Assembly (NCBI GenBank): GCA_030015575.1
Contig: CM057338.1
Location: 634,810,189-634,874,188 of the forward strand
Length of the DNA stretch: 64,000 nucleotides
DNA from: Agapanthus africanus
Lineage: Eukaryota; Streptophyta; Magnoliopsida; Asparagales; Amaryllidaceae
Direction: 5' to 3'
Position 1 is the first letter of the stretch; each line of letters begins with the position of its first letter. The position numbers and the translations under genes are program-made. Of this stretch, positions 43,128-55,474 are shown in pieces. Below the pieces are notes generated by a model. It was given only the letters and a program-made list of their open reading frames with translations, ran no database searches and had not been told where the DNA came from.

Positions 43128-46100
43128 CTAGCTAGAGCCTTAGGCGAAGTGTAGACGATGTTAGAAACCCGATCGAATCCGAAACCCTAATCCAAAACCC
43201 TTCTCTGTAAATTTTTTCAAAACTGGGATTTTTATGAATTAAAAATATGCAGAAAAATCAGCAGGGAATTTTAAGAAATACTGTGCAGCACGTGCGCCTG
43301 AATCCACTAAAGCGCCGCAGAAGCGCGGCACGAGCATGGCTCGTGCGGCGGTTCCGCGACCATATAGTCACATCAGCTTTTGGAAGTTGCACAGTAATTC
43401 CGAACTTTTAGTGCTGTATTTTCTGGGAATTTTTAACTTCTACTCAAGAGTCGAGTTTTCTGGGTTGTATTGGGAGTTCGCAGATTCGATCGGATTGTCT
43501 AATTTTGTCTATGTGTTTTTCCGGGTAATTTTAGAATATGTTAAAAAGTTCGACCGGATATAAATACCCAATTTTTCCCCTGCCAGGAAATTTCCAAGTG
43601 TTGGATTTTTCCGTAGTTTAAGAACGTCTAAGTAGTGCAAGTAACGCGATGGTCCCTCTAGAAGACAACAAACCTTAACTCGATTATGTGACCGTCTTGA
43701 ACTGCCATTTGAACCTTAGGGTTTGGGGCAGTACGGCGTGCCACATGTGAGGCGTTGGCTTGACCCTTCTACGGCTGGACCGTTGGTACTGAGGCATGAA
43801 CTGAATGTTTTAAACTTATTTCATGTGTTGAGTTGTTTCTGGAAAATTTGTGTGTTTGATTGTTCGATCGGAAAGTTTAACATTTTCCATTTATCTGGAA
43901 TGTGATACAATATTTGGAATCCACATGTAGTTATGAGATAACTGATTTGGATGTTATAAACAGAGCAGTTTAGTCTCACTTGATCGGTTGCCACGGAATT
44001 TTGATGTGATCAAAAGTCCGTCGCAATCACGTAGCGTACATGGATACTCGCCGGGTAAACTTATTAGACAGCTACACCCCATAGCCCCGACCAAGTGACT
44101 GTAGGAGAACCCCGTCGCCAAAAAGCATCCGTTCAGGTGCTCGCGGCAGCGGTGTTCCGCCTTAGTGCACTTCGTCGACGGTATCGGGGGTGCGGCCGTC
44201 CACTAAAGTTTGCGACGAGCATTCGTTCTGGATGTCGGGAATCTTCTTGAATTACCCGACTTTATATTGAAAAGTGTTTTCGATAATGAGACTAAAATGC
44301 AGGGTTTATAACTATTAGGCATGCGATGTCTAAGGAATTCATTTGTTTAGGCATGCGATGTCTAAAAAGATTGCGGATTCCAACTGTTGTAGTTTTACAC
44401 TTTCTTTTCTGTGACCGTAAGTGTAATATGTGATATCGCCAGTTTCGTTGCTATATGTCAACGACAATTGGGATACGCATGTTTACTTACGTTGATGACA
44501 TGTGATGTTATGTGTTGCTGGATATGTTATATTGGATCGTCGTGTTTGAATAGCCGGGTTTTTTTTTATGTGAGATGAGTGTTTTTCATTTTCATTCATG
44601 TAAAAACTTGTATGTAATATTCTTTTATTGGGGCACTTCCAGGTTGCAGAAGATGTCACCATTGTATATTATTTACTTTTCCGCACCAGGATAGACCCAA
44701 GGAGGAGGCACAAGTAACCGGGTTCTGAAGTCTAGTGGGAGACCAACTCGAAGAGTCGAGTCCGGGTCTCCTAACTCTAGAATTAGTAGGGTTGCTTGCC
44801 GCTCTCGTAGGGGTCAAGGGGTGTGGGTTTTGCTATTCATCGCGACTGTGGAATCCGTGTTTTATACTGGCTCGTATTGAAAACACGGACGTCCTAGTAT
44901 ATCCAATATTTCATATGATATTTTCTGCTGCGTTATCTGTGATGTGATCATGTGATATGTTCAGATAGATATTATATATAGTATATATGATATATTATAT
45001 AGATGTTGCTTATGTTTTACACCCGCGCTAGCCCTGCCTCGCTCTGCCGTTCGTTACCTAACATAACGGTGCAGACGGGACATCGAGGCGAATGCAGATG
45101 GCATAAGCGTACGTTATATTTATCTGTGATGTTTAGGTGACTTAAATGATGGGACTTCATTAATATGATTAATGAAAGAAAAGAAACCTAAGATATTGTG
45201 GAATCGAATTTTCAAAAACAGGTAGCTACAGTTCTTGCTTGCATCGCGGTGTTCCCTGTAGAACATCCTGCACCTTATTCGATAAGGAAAGGGCCGACGA
45301 TCCCTTCACCGGGAGTGACCCCTTTAGCAATAACTGGCAGATGCTACAACTCTCTATTTTTCTTTTGATTGCTTCTATAGTTTTTGCTTTGCACAGTGAT
45401 ATATGTGATATATCCCACACCTCATTCGACGAAGAAAGGGCCGACGATCCCTTCACCGGGAGTGACCCCTTTAGCAAAACTAGAAAAGCCTAAAAAACAC
45501 TCCATTTTAAAATCATTTGATTCTACAACGATATCAAGTTCATTACGCAATAGGTTTTCAGAAAAACCTGTCGTAGCCCTCCGTCATTTCAGATAAGTAC
45601 TAGTTAGTATTCATGCTACGGTAGTTTGGCCTCCGTCAAGGCGTAGTGTACGGTAGTTAACTAATGCTTATCTGCTAGCATACGATGCGATTGGATTAGG
45701 GTATTCGTACGGCGTTGTTTGGCCTCCGTCAAGGGTCGTGCGGGTGGGTTTAATTCAATCAGGAAATGACGGGTTGAACTTGACTAGCGGACTATGGGTA
45801 GTTTGGCCTCCGTCAAGGTCATAGGACGCTAGGGGCAAAATTATCGGGAATTTCAAGTGTTGAAATTTGCAATGAGATTGCATACCTTCTATGAGATAGT
45901 TGGATCCCGATACCCACTGCGAGTAAGAGTTACTCCTGGGAGAGTTTTACACATTACAAATAGCCGATCTTGTAGGTGTCTAGAAAGGTGTCAACGGGGT
46001 TACGCCTCTGGGAAAATGAGGTTTACTGTAATTAGGTCCGTGCGAAAGCATGGGGAACCTCCCTCAAAGTACCGACACTGGCCTGGCTGAAAGATTGGCG

Positions 46101-46264
46101 AACTTGTAGCGTGTAATTAATCCCGGCTAGTCTTTCCTTTTAGGGTTTGAAGGAAGATTTGATAAAAACAGTGGGAGCCATCCTGATTAGATAAAATTAA
46201 TAACCAATCTGATCTTGCCAGAGCGCACGCAGAGTGTTTTCTTCTCTCTCTCCTGGTAGCGACC
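43128..46264 (+). other. Leader of element C, ~3.1 kb, non-coding
   Basis: Structured motifs in order: hairpin GCACGAGC-ATG-GCTCGTGC (43328-43346), hairpin CCGTT/AACGG with inner GTTA/TAAC (45047-45069), duplicated CCTTCACCGGGAGTGACC (45299-45320, 45446-45467), and the triple motif TTGGCCTCCGTCAA at 45626, 45719 and 45803. No protein-coding frame is convincing. Confidence 0.7.
45626..45816 (+). repeat. Triple palindromic leader motif, element C
   Basis: TTGGCCTCCGTCAA is identical at 45626-45639, 45719-45732 and 45803-45816, each followed by GG; spacing 93 then 84. The arms TTGGC/GTCAA pair with one wobble. Confidence 0.85.
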
Positions 46265-46462
46265 ATGTCACACCTTTATCAAGATAATAATATGGATGTA
46301 TTGACCGAACCCACTTGTTATACTGAGCTGGGGAACGTTGGTCCCGCTCCAACTTATAATTGTTATAAGACAGAGCAGGAAATTGGGGATTACCAGAATT
46401 CCCGTGCCGCCCAAACGAAGAAAGTGCATATGATGCATCTCCTTCGGGTGTGTTCATTATAA
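46265..46462 (+). pseudogene. Residual gag ORF of element C (65 aa)
   Basis: It opens at the ATG in the gag start context (GCGACCATG) and reads MSHLYQDNNMDVLTEP.. for 65 codons. The protease DTGSGS block (WVFDTGSGSQICN, in another frame) follows at about 46495-46530. Element A has ~700 more bases between these points, encoding the gag core and zinc knuckle. The N-terminal words do not resemble A's gag. Either a deletion or a replacement removed gag; element D shows the same arrangement. Confidence 0.6.
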
Positions 46463-46489
46463 AGAACTATTTCTCTATCCTCTACGTCC

Positions 46490-49020
46490 TGGGTATTTGA
46501 TACCGGATCAGGATCCCAGATATGTAATCTGTTACATAGGGCTACAGAAAGGTAGAGAACTGAGAACGGGTGATAAGTTTCATGAGACAGAAAACGGTGT
46601 AAGTGTTGCAGCCAAGTCTGTTGGTCACTGTCACCCTGTATTCCAAATACATTGATTCTGAACGAATGTTATTAGATACCGAACCTGATATACAAAATCA
46701 TATCAGTCTCTTTATTAGTAAAGAAATGATATAATTTTGTTTTGTTGGATAATGTTTTGAACATTTCCTATATCAAAAGTTGATCGGTTCAGGCACGTTA
46801 TCTAAAAGCATTGATGTTCTAAATCAAACTACAGTTCTTAGTATACGGAACACACACAAGAGGAAGAGTTCAGAAATGAACGGTTTCTTCTTGAGGTATT
46901 GTAGACTAGGTCATATCAATGCGACCCGACTAGCTAAGTTGCACATAGATGCATATTTAAATCTGTTTGAATTTACATCTTGTGAAAACTTGTCGGTCAT
47001 GTCACAAAGATAAGATGACCACAGCTCTGTTTATTGGATGCAGAGAAAGAGTTAGTGTACTCTTGGGACTGATACATGATGATGTATGAAGGTCCCCTGT
47101 CTACACATGCCAAGACCGGTTCTTTGTACTTCATTACATTCTCTGATAATCTCTTTAGATTCAGACATATGTTCCTGTTGCAACACAAGTCCGAACCTTT
47201 TGAGATATTCACAGAATATAAGTTAGAAGTAGAGAACCAAAATGGGTATAAGTATTATGTCCTTCGATGTGATCAAGGAGGAGAATACTTGAGCACGGAA
47301 TTCTTGGACATTTCTAAAGGAGAATGAGATTCTCTCTCAGCATTACTCCTCCGTATACACCACAGCACGTCGGTGTATCGGGGCGGAGCAATCATACCCT
47401 ATATGATAAGGTGTGCTCTATGATGAGTACTACTGAGTTACCTATTTCCTTTTGGGAGTTATGCGCTTGAGAAGCTGCATACCTATTGAATAGGGTTCCA
47501 ATCAAATCAATTGCCTACCACTTCATATGTGATATGGAAAGAGAAGAGTCCATATCTTAAGTTTGTTAAGATTTAGGGTTGTCCGGCCTATGTCTAAAAG
47601 CAAAATCCGGACAAGCTCGAGGCAAGGTCAGTTATGTAGAACTGGAAAGGTTCCAGCTATACAAACTACAGCAGATGATTTGGTAGAACCAAAGGATTCA
47701 GTAGATACCAACGAATCTCAGCCTCTCCGCCAATCTAGTAGGGTTTCTCACCCACCTGAGAGATACTTCTGTTTCTCTATGACAGTGGGAGCGAGGATTG
47801 CATCATGTGATGATGACCCAACTATTTTCGAGCTGGCCATCAGGAGTGGGACTCTATAAGAATGGCTGGATGCTTAGTGATCTGAGATGGAATCCTTATA
47901 CACCAACAAAGTATGGACTTTGGTTGCTTTATCTGAAGGGTTAAATCCCCATCAGGAGCAAGTATATCTTGAGAAGATTACTTGGTGTACATGGAAAAGT
48001 TGAGACTTTCAAAGCTAGACTTGTTAAAAGTTTGCATCATTGACCAGGTATGGATTATGATGAAACCTTTTCTATGTAGCTATGATTAAGTCCATCCAGA
48101 TCCTACTTGCCACGGCTACATACCATGACTACGATATCTGGCGGTTGGGTGCCATGACTGCTTTTCTAAGTGATATTTTGGAAGAGTGCGTCTATAAGTA
48201 CACAGCCAGAGGGCCTCGTAGACAGTGGGAGCAGCAGAAACACGAGCAAGATGCTTTATAAGATAAAGCAGGTATCGCGGAGTTGGAACATCTATTTTGA
48301 TGTGTTAGTCAAAGAGTTTGACTTCATCAAAATGGTAGATGAACCTTGTATATACAAAAAGGGTAGTAGGGAGTATGGTGGTGATCCTCGTAGAGTACGT
48401 GGATGACATACTCTTGATAGGGAAAGGGTTTCCTATGCTACGCTCGATCAATCTCCACTTATCACAATGATTCTCCGTATAGGATAAAACTGAAAACCTA
48501 CTAAATCCTGGGTTTTGGATCTATGAGATAGATCTAATTGGATGTTAGGATACTCACTAGTTGTAGTGAGATGGTATCAGTTGATCCTTGGGAGAATCAC
48601 TGGAAAGGTTCCAGGGTGATAAGGACGACTGAATGTCAGTCGCAGGCATTGTCTTTACCTTCAGTAAAGGAACGGTATGTTGGAAGAGTCCCAAGCTAGA
48701 TACCGTGGCAAACTAGACGATAAAGGCTGCATACATCGTTACTTATGATACTACCAAAGAGGCAGTCTGGATGTATATTTGTTCATGAGATGAACTTCGT
48801 TCCTCCCATTGTGTGACAATGGAGTTGTGGCTTATGCCAAGGAAAGCCCGTCCTATCAGTGATAGAGACATATTCTAAGGCAGTGTCACCTGATCATGGA
48901 GATGGTTGATCCCCAAGGGATCGAGGTTAGGAGAGCAGACTCAGAGGACAACACGGCGGATCCACTCACAAAGGCCTTTTCCCAGAGAGAGACTATTATG
49001 GGATGGTTGAGTATGAGATA
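46490..49020 (+). pseudogene. Broken pol of element C
   Basis: Protease, integrase, RT and RNase H pieces lie in the right order in shifting frames. DTGSGSQICN is near 46503. Integrase 46780-47330 has YCRLGHINATRLAKLH (first His of the zinc motif changed), STHAKTGSLYFITFSD and CDQGGEYLSTEF. 47563-47859 has RQSSRVSHPPERYF. RT at 48170-48410 includes VEYVDDILLIG at ~48390-48425. The RNase H end EDNTADPLTKAF lies near 48935-48980. Numerous stops and frameshifts preclude a product. Confidence 0.85.
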
Positions 49021-49051
49021 CTACAACCACTGCTACAGATGGCCCTAGCGC

Positions 49052-49062
49052 AAGTGGGAGAT
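49052..49062 (+). other. Polypurine tract of element C
   Basis: AAGTGGGAGAT immediately before TGTCAGTTAT, the 3' LTR start. Confidence 0.85.
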
Positions 49063-51256
49063 TGTCAGTTATATGTATGCCCTAGAGGCCATTACTATAC
49101 ATAGGATGTATATTGTAGTGGATGCTTGGACATATATAGGGAGGACTTTCTTGCTCGACAAGATAGTATGCTATCTGGTTGCTCTTTACCTTAACGTGTA
49201 CACTGATTGACTCTCTGTTACATGTTGGTAAGGCCCTTAGGATGTGTACTTGACTACCTGGACCATGATGCAGATTATACTAGTGGGGACATGGTAGTAC
49301 ATCCTTCAAGGTCCCTAGTCGTGGGTGTATCGAGACGGGGCATCGATATACCAGAGTAGACTAGCGTATACCTTCTCGACCCATACAGATGGGCGATGGA
49401 TGATCCCATATCCATTGGTGTTTGACATAAGAGATGATATACGGGTGCTCGAGACTGGGTACACTGGACGGACTCGTCGAGAACTCCCAGATGGTATTAT
49501 ACCTTACGTCAGATGGCTGTTCTCAGGTGACACAGGTACAGGTTAGTCTGTAAACCTGAGATCGTCATAGAGTCTTATGTGATTCCCACTGTGCTTTGAT
49601 TTCCACCTTACCACGTCCAAGAGGGCGTGCAAAACGGTGGTTTTTGGGTACAGTCCCGAATCATATAGAGGCAATGAATGATAGGAGGGGATTCGTCTCT
49701 CCCGGTATAGGGAGTTGATGTTGCGCTGTGTTCGATTGGCTATAACCGGAAATCCCTGGCCAGGGTTGCTGAGATATACTGGTAAGTGTTACCAGTAGTT
49801 TCTCGAACTGTTATAGACCTCATATCGACACGACTTATCGAGCTATTGGGGTCTGACGTTTACCACCCGTAGGCAAGATATGCGACATATCAGACGACGA
49901 GGCCGGACTGTACGGTAAGTGTTACTGGTTGGATTCACAGGAGTGTGAGCGGTCTTGCTCGTTGATCTTCTGATCGCTCAATACCCGGGTGGTCGTTACG
50001 TTTAGCAGACCGCTTGCGGCTTGTGGGTGTTTGATATGATCATCACCTGCTGCCGGCGTATTGACGAGTCTTTAGAGTCCTACACAGAGGTTTCCTGGCT
50101 CAAGCGAAACGAAATAGGAGCGCATATGAGATATGTGCGGGACCGAGAATAATGCGTGTATGTGATACCGTATTCTATTCTCGCGATGAATGTATTGATT
50201 GGTTGTATGCGATATAACCTAGTTATCGAATCGAGGATTGATTCGATAAGTCGATACATTGGATATTAGTCGGTCATATGCGATGTGACCGGATCGTTAA
50301 ATCAAGTGTTGATTTAATGATTTAATGTATAATTATATATTTGATATATTACTTTACATTAACTAGTATTTGTTCACATAAGATTATTTTCTCACTTGAA
50401 TGTGCACATTGTATATATGATATAGTTTTGTGCACTAGTTTGTATCATGTTTGATGATACATGCAAACTTGGGTGTGTGTATGCATTGAACCATATTTAG
50501 GTAAATGGTTAGAGTTCTAATTTATTTGTTTATTTATTTATTCCATTTTGGCCAAAAAAAAATGGGTGGCTTTCTTTGTTTTACACTAGAAGCTTCATGA
50601 TACTTTTGACAAAGTCTTAGCCATTTTGTTTTTATCCTTAACCCTAACCATTTACCTTAACCCTAGTTTATTCTCTACACTAGTTAACTCACCCATGGTT
50701 GCAATATGATAAGGGTCACTTGTTTTTCTATTTTAATTAATTCATTTTTTCCATTTCTTTCTTCTTCTTCTTGAGGAAGAAAGAAAACCTTTGCAAGAAA
50801 TTTACAAGTGATCAATCCAAGTGAGAAATCCAAATCCAAAGTGAACACACTTCCTATTTCTTCATCCTCTACCACTTTCCATGTAGTATAGGGTGTTTTC
50901 TTCACAAGTTTCATGACTTGGTGAAGGTGGAGCTTGATCATGAGTTGCCTCGACGTAGATCATCTTCGGCATCGAAGTCGACGACCTAGCCCGATCATTT
51001 CTTCGACGAAACCATCGCTAGAGTTCGGGATCCGATGATCGCAGAGGAGGGACGTCATCATGGAGCTTAGGAAGTGGAGGACCGGATCTACAAAGGTTGT
51101 AGCCCCTTTCACTTTGTAGCAAAGTAGTTTGCTTGCTTGTTTTTCTCCTTTACCTCTAGTTAACGATCTATCATTAGGGTTTCTCGGCACATAATTTTTG
51201 AATTTGGCATGGTTGATGCCTTGTCGAACCTCTTGAGTGTGCCTAGTAACCCTACA
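49063..51256 (+). repeat. 3' LTR of element C
   Basis: 2194 bp, the partner of 40909-43114. It starts TGTCAG (TGTTAG in the 5' LTR) and lacks 8 bases (CCATAAGT-like) near 49295 and 4 bases near 49450 relative to the 5' LTR. It ends CCCTACA before AACCA. Confidence 0.93.
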
Positions 51257-51261
51257 AACCA
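51257..51261. repeat. Target-site duplication AACCA (right) of element C
   Basis: AACCA directly after the 3' LTR; element D sequence resumes with ATGCCTCAC. Confidence 0.92.
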
Positions 51262-51883
51262 ATGCCTCACTTATGGCGCCGCTGAACTACTGCAAACCCT
51301 AGGGTTTAGCGGCGGTTCTTACGGTCACAAAATCGAGTTAGGGTTTCGTTCTTCTAGAGGATCCACCGCATCACTTGCACAATATTTGAATGTTCTTTAA
51401 CAATGAAAAAAATCCAACTCTTGGAAAATTTTCCGGCAGGGGTTAAATTGGGTATTTGATATCTGATCGAACTTTTTAACACCGTCTAAATAACCCGAAA
51501 ACAAACTAGAATTACGAATACGAAACACTCCGAATTGCCTCTGTAAAAAGATAACAACGCATGCAAATTTAGCAAAAACAAACAACACCTGAAGTACCAA
51601 ACCCCAGAGACTGGAACACACTACAAAACTTATCCCAAAACCTCATCATATGGCCGAGCTCACCGGTTTTAACATGCTTCTGTCCGGACAAAATCCGGCG
51701 AGGAGGGGTAGGTTTTGTACTGTATTCATGTTATATCACATACAACATTCTACAGTTGTTTAAAAAAAATTGACTCTTAGAAAATTTCGACAGAAAAGGG
51801 TTTCGATTCGGGTGTTTCGGAGTTGTTTCGGTTTCATAATCCTACACAATCAGTCTAATTCTCTAGCTAGGCTCTGATACCAC
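51262..51883 (-). other. Proximal leader and primer site of element D
   Basis: The primer site TGGTATCAGAGC (minus strand) lies at 51871-51882. A weak hairpin CCGGA-N5-TCCGG at 51684-51698 sits ~185 nt downstream of it, where A, B and C have stronger ones. No coding sequence. Confidence 0.75.
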
Positions 51884-51956
51884 TGTTGGTTTGTCTAGCA
51901 CGGCAACAAGGCTTCGGGTGCCATCATCCATGCCAAATTAAAATTTTTGCCGTTCT
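51884..51956 (-). repeat. 5' LTR end fragment of element D
   Basis: 73 bp starting TGTTGGTTTG on the + strand, one base from the primer site, so it is the U5 end of the D LTR. Family E sequence cuts it at 51957. Too short to compare with other LTRs. Confidence 0.65.
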
Positions 51957-53252
51957 TGTCACGACCCGAATGGCACGTGACTGGCACTTAAATCATATGA
52001 AGCCTATAAGACTCCATCTAATTTAAGTAAGCCAAGAAATCCCAGAAATCTAAACCATTTAAAGAAAGAAGTGAAGAAAACATATTTTAAAACAAGGGGT
52101 TTTAAATAACATAAGCCGAATATGCATTTTCAAATCTTAATTCTTTTCTGAAAATTTCGGCATAGTTTCCTTTGTAAATACTGGCCCCAAAAGGGGTACA
52201 CTAAGAATAATATATGCCCAATGATAAAGGGCATCCCCAAGCGGGAGCTAGCTCTTCGTCAATCGACGGTCACAACCACGCAAGCAATATAATATACAAC
52301 GCCGAAACACGAGGATCAAACTCAAAAGGAAACTCAAAATATCAAGAAAACTATAATAATACAACGTGCGATTCTAAGGTCGAAAGAATAAACAACTGGT
52401 TTTCTAAGTCAGAAACAAATATACATGTCTGGTTGATGGAGTTTACTAGATACAACTAGATATAAATAAATACAATGGTGGTCACGATACAAGTGAACCA
52501 ACCTACCAAAGCAATCACCCGGAAGGAAGCAGTGTGCCAGCAAAGCCGTAACAAAACCTGTACGGCAAAACCTGCAAAAAACTGTGGCACAACGGGGGTG
52601 AGTAGAAAACATCACCGGGCAGAAATCGTATGTATGACTCAATCCTAGGTCAATACGATCATATATATATATATATAACCTCAAATGATAAAGTCTGAAG
52701 CATGAAAAGGTGGCAAGGGTAAACATCCTTACATAAGTGTAATCCCATGTGCTCGTGTCATTGCCTCAGGTAGTAATGTATCATGTGTATGAGGTATGAA
52801 TGTAAAGTAATGAAAACAGAAAATTGGAAATGAAGAAACTGTTTCTTATTTTAGTGAGATTTCTGTTTATATAACATGAGGTATCTTCAATGGAATCAAC
52901 ATAATCAGTGTCTAGCATCGACACAAAACATAAATCCCAATATCTCAATATCACATTGTCTCAATACCTCGAACTCCGTCAGTCCGGATCGGCCCAAATC
53001 ATCAAATTACACGACCACGGATGGTATCCTCCGGATATCCGCCGCGCTGGCTAAAATCACCGGTAGGTTGTGCTCCCCTGTTAGGCTCATCGTCTACAAC
53101 TCGAGCTTATTGCCCCGGGGGACCTTACCGGGCCCACCATGTACACGAGACGGTTCATCCTACTCCTCGAATCGGGTCTCGAAAATCAACAGAATCATGA
53201 AAACTCATGGTGGACGACTCATACATCATGAGAAAACCGCAACTTGCATTTT

Positions 53253-53287
<35 letters not shown>

Positions 53288-53312
53288 TATATATAGTCTT
53301 GCGGTTTTCCTC
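51957..53312 (-). repeat. Family E LTR-like repeat, copy 3
   Basis: It begins TGTCACGACCCGAA and matches the reverse complement of 32222-33589. Strand is given relative to the other two copies. It interrupts the D LTR and is itself cut by family B copy 2 at 53313. A (GA)n tract lies at ~53256-53283. The candidate left target duplication GTTCT cannot be checked because the far end lies beyond the window. Confidence 0.65.
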
Positions 53313-55461
53313 TGTTGGAGATAGTGCCCTCAGAGTCAATTATTGGATCACAGGCACGTGATTGCAATGATTGAGGGAGGACCTATTCCGGTAGGACAGT
53401 CTTACTCAAGATGATAGTATGCTATCTGGTTTGTCTTTATCATCGTGTACTGCTTTAGGTGACCTGACATGTCGCTATTACACGTTGATAGAGCCCCTAG
53501 GATTCTTGCTTGACAACCAGCAGTATGAGGGCGATCATATTAGTGGGAGCTGGGGTCTATAAGCACATCCTTAAAAGGTCCCTAGTCGTGGGAGTTTCGA
53601 GACAGGGCATCGATACTCCAAAGTAGACTAGTGTATACAGTCGAGACCCCGACGAGGGGCGGTGGCCGGTCTCACAAGCCACTGGTGTCAGTTGGTTCAC
53701 CTAAGATGTATACAGGTGCTCATTGGGATATGAGTACACCGGACAGGACTCGCTGGGAACATGCTAGTTGGTCTTATACCTGACGTCAGATAGCAGTTCC
53801 CTGGTGACATGTGTACAGCTTAGTTCATCGACCTGGGGATCGTCATTTGTCTCGTGTGAGTTCCCACTGTACTTTGATTACTACCCTACCATGCTCAAAG
53901 GAGACATGCAAACAGGTTTTAGTTGGGTACAGTCCTGAGCCACATAGAGGCAGTGAGCGGATCATCAGGGGTTCGTCTCTCCCGGTATTGGGGGTGAGGT
54001 CGCGCTGTGTCTAAGAGAGCCATTACACGAAGCCCTCGGCCGAGGCAGGAGATTTACTGGTAGGTATTCCAGAAGTATCTCAGGGTGTTCTGGGCTACAC
54101 TCCGACACGACTTGTACCGCTTTTGGGGGTCTGACTTTACCAACCCCCTAGGCCCGCCATGCGATGCTCATAGACGAACGGACCGGACTGTACGGATATT
54201 GTCACTGACAGGCTCAGTAGGGTGTCAGGATGAGTTCGCTCATCGACGTCCATTTTGGTCAATACCTGGTAGCCCGTTACGTATTGGCTTATACGTCTGA
54301 CATGCTAGTGGTTAAATCCACAAACCAAGGTGTTGACGAGTCCTTAGAGTCCCCCACATTCAGTTGCTCAAGTTTTCGGACGAAAAGCTGTAGAGGCCGT
54401 ATGGAGATATGGCAGGGTTCGATCAAATACGTGCGGTATTGCACGGATCAGGATCGGACGTATATTACTAGCCGGCTTTGGTTTAAACCGGATCCTAGTA
54501 TAGTACAGTGTAGATTTTGTCTCATTTGCATTTGTATTTCTGTTGGAATACAAATGCGGGTGTGTATACACAGTATCGGGGTTTTCCTGTAATTTATTAT
54601 GGGACCAGTTTTCTGGAGTTGCCAGTTTGCTTTCCGTTTCGGCCACATTTCTTTGTATCCTTCACTGGCCGAAGTTTGGTGGAGGAGGGCTTATTTGCAT
54701 TTATGCAAATAAGCAATTGTGGAGGGGGTCTTTGCATAATATTGTATCATGATAATTGCACCATACCTTGACTTTCTTTTGTCATCATGTTTTGACTTTT
54801 GTGTGATCATGGTTGTTGATGATGGTTGATTTGGAGTGTTGGTTTTGTGTGATGATTATTCATCATTATGAGTTTTTTTCTCTTTCTTGCATGATCACAT
54901 ACCATTCCTCTCACTCACTTCCTCTCTCATTCTCCCCTCTCCCATTCCATGCCATGGCCGGCCATTCATTGAGGGTGGGGGCAGTCCAAATTTAATGTGG
55001 GGATTTTTTGTTCATTTCATGCTACAAAATTCCCATGTTCATCTCCAAAAGGAGTTTGTTCATTCTCCTCCACAAAATGGCAATCTCCATGAACCCCAAA
55101 ATGAGACATGGTTCTACACAAATTCTACAGCAAACCTTGGGCACGTCGGCTCGCCAACTTCGTGCCCGAGTTGCCTCGGTATAGAGATGGGAGCCCATAA
55201 AAGAAGCCGGCGACGTGGTGCCCTTCCGGCGACGAGGTGGAGACCGGAGCTTCCGCGGGAGATCGGGACGACGACGAGAAGACCGGAGGACACAGATCAG
55301 TCGGTATATCTCTCTTCCCCATCTTATAGTTAGCTAGGACTAGTTAATGGTTCGATCCGGGTTTTAATGCGCGGTGGTGCCGGTTCAAGAAAAATTAAAG
55401 TTAACCATTGCTTCCGCTTTTGGCCTCGAGATGGAGGCCGGGACGCCGCTGTGCACTTACA
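53313..55461 (+). repeat. 5' LTR of family B copy 2
   Basis: 2149 bp, TGTTGGAGATAGTGCCCTC..CACTTACA. It is similar to 30127-32221 with indels. ORFs inside are chance. Confidence 0.9.
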
Positions 55462-55462
55462 A

Positions 55463-55474
55463 TGGTATCAGAGA
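55463..55474 (+). other. Primer binding site of family B copy 2
   Basis: TGGTATCAGAGA one base after the LTR; 11 of 12 bases match the initiator-Met-tRNA site in A, C and D. Confidence 0.9.

Larger units (their letters stand above)
40909..51256 (+). mobile_element. Element C: complete but non-autonomous copia-type element
   Basis: 10,348 bp with LTRs at 40909-43114 and 49063-51256, primer site at 43116, polypurine tract at 49052 and AACCA target duplication. Internal sequence keeps a long leader, a tiny gag remnant and a heavily broken pol in the normal order. The LTRs differ at perhaps 2-3% of sites by eye, including small indels, so it is older than element A. A solo LTR of the same family lies at 61484. 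Confidence 0.93.
37523..51956 (-). mobile_element. Element D: copia remnant, split by element C
   Basis: The two parts 37523-40908 and 51262-51956 join across the AACCA duplication of element C. Read on the minus strand: LTR end, primer site (51871-51882), leader, tiny gag remnant, protease, integrase. RT, RNase H and the 3' LTR are missing where family E begins. The leader and gag remnant match element C closely, but the LTR tail differs, so D is a sister family or an old relative. Confidence 0.75.
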
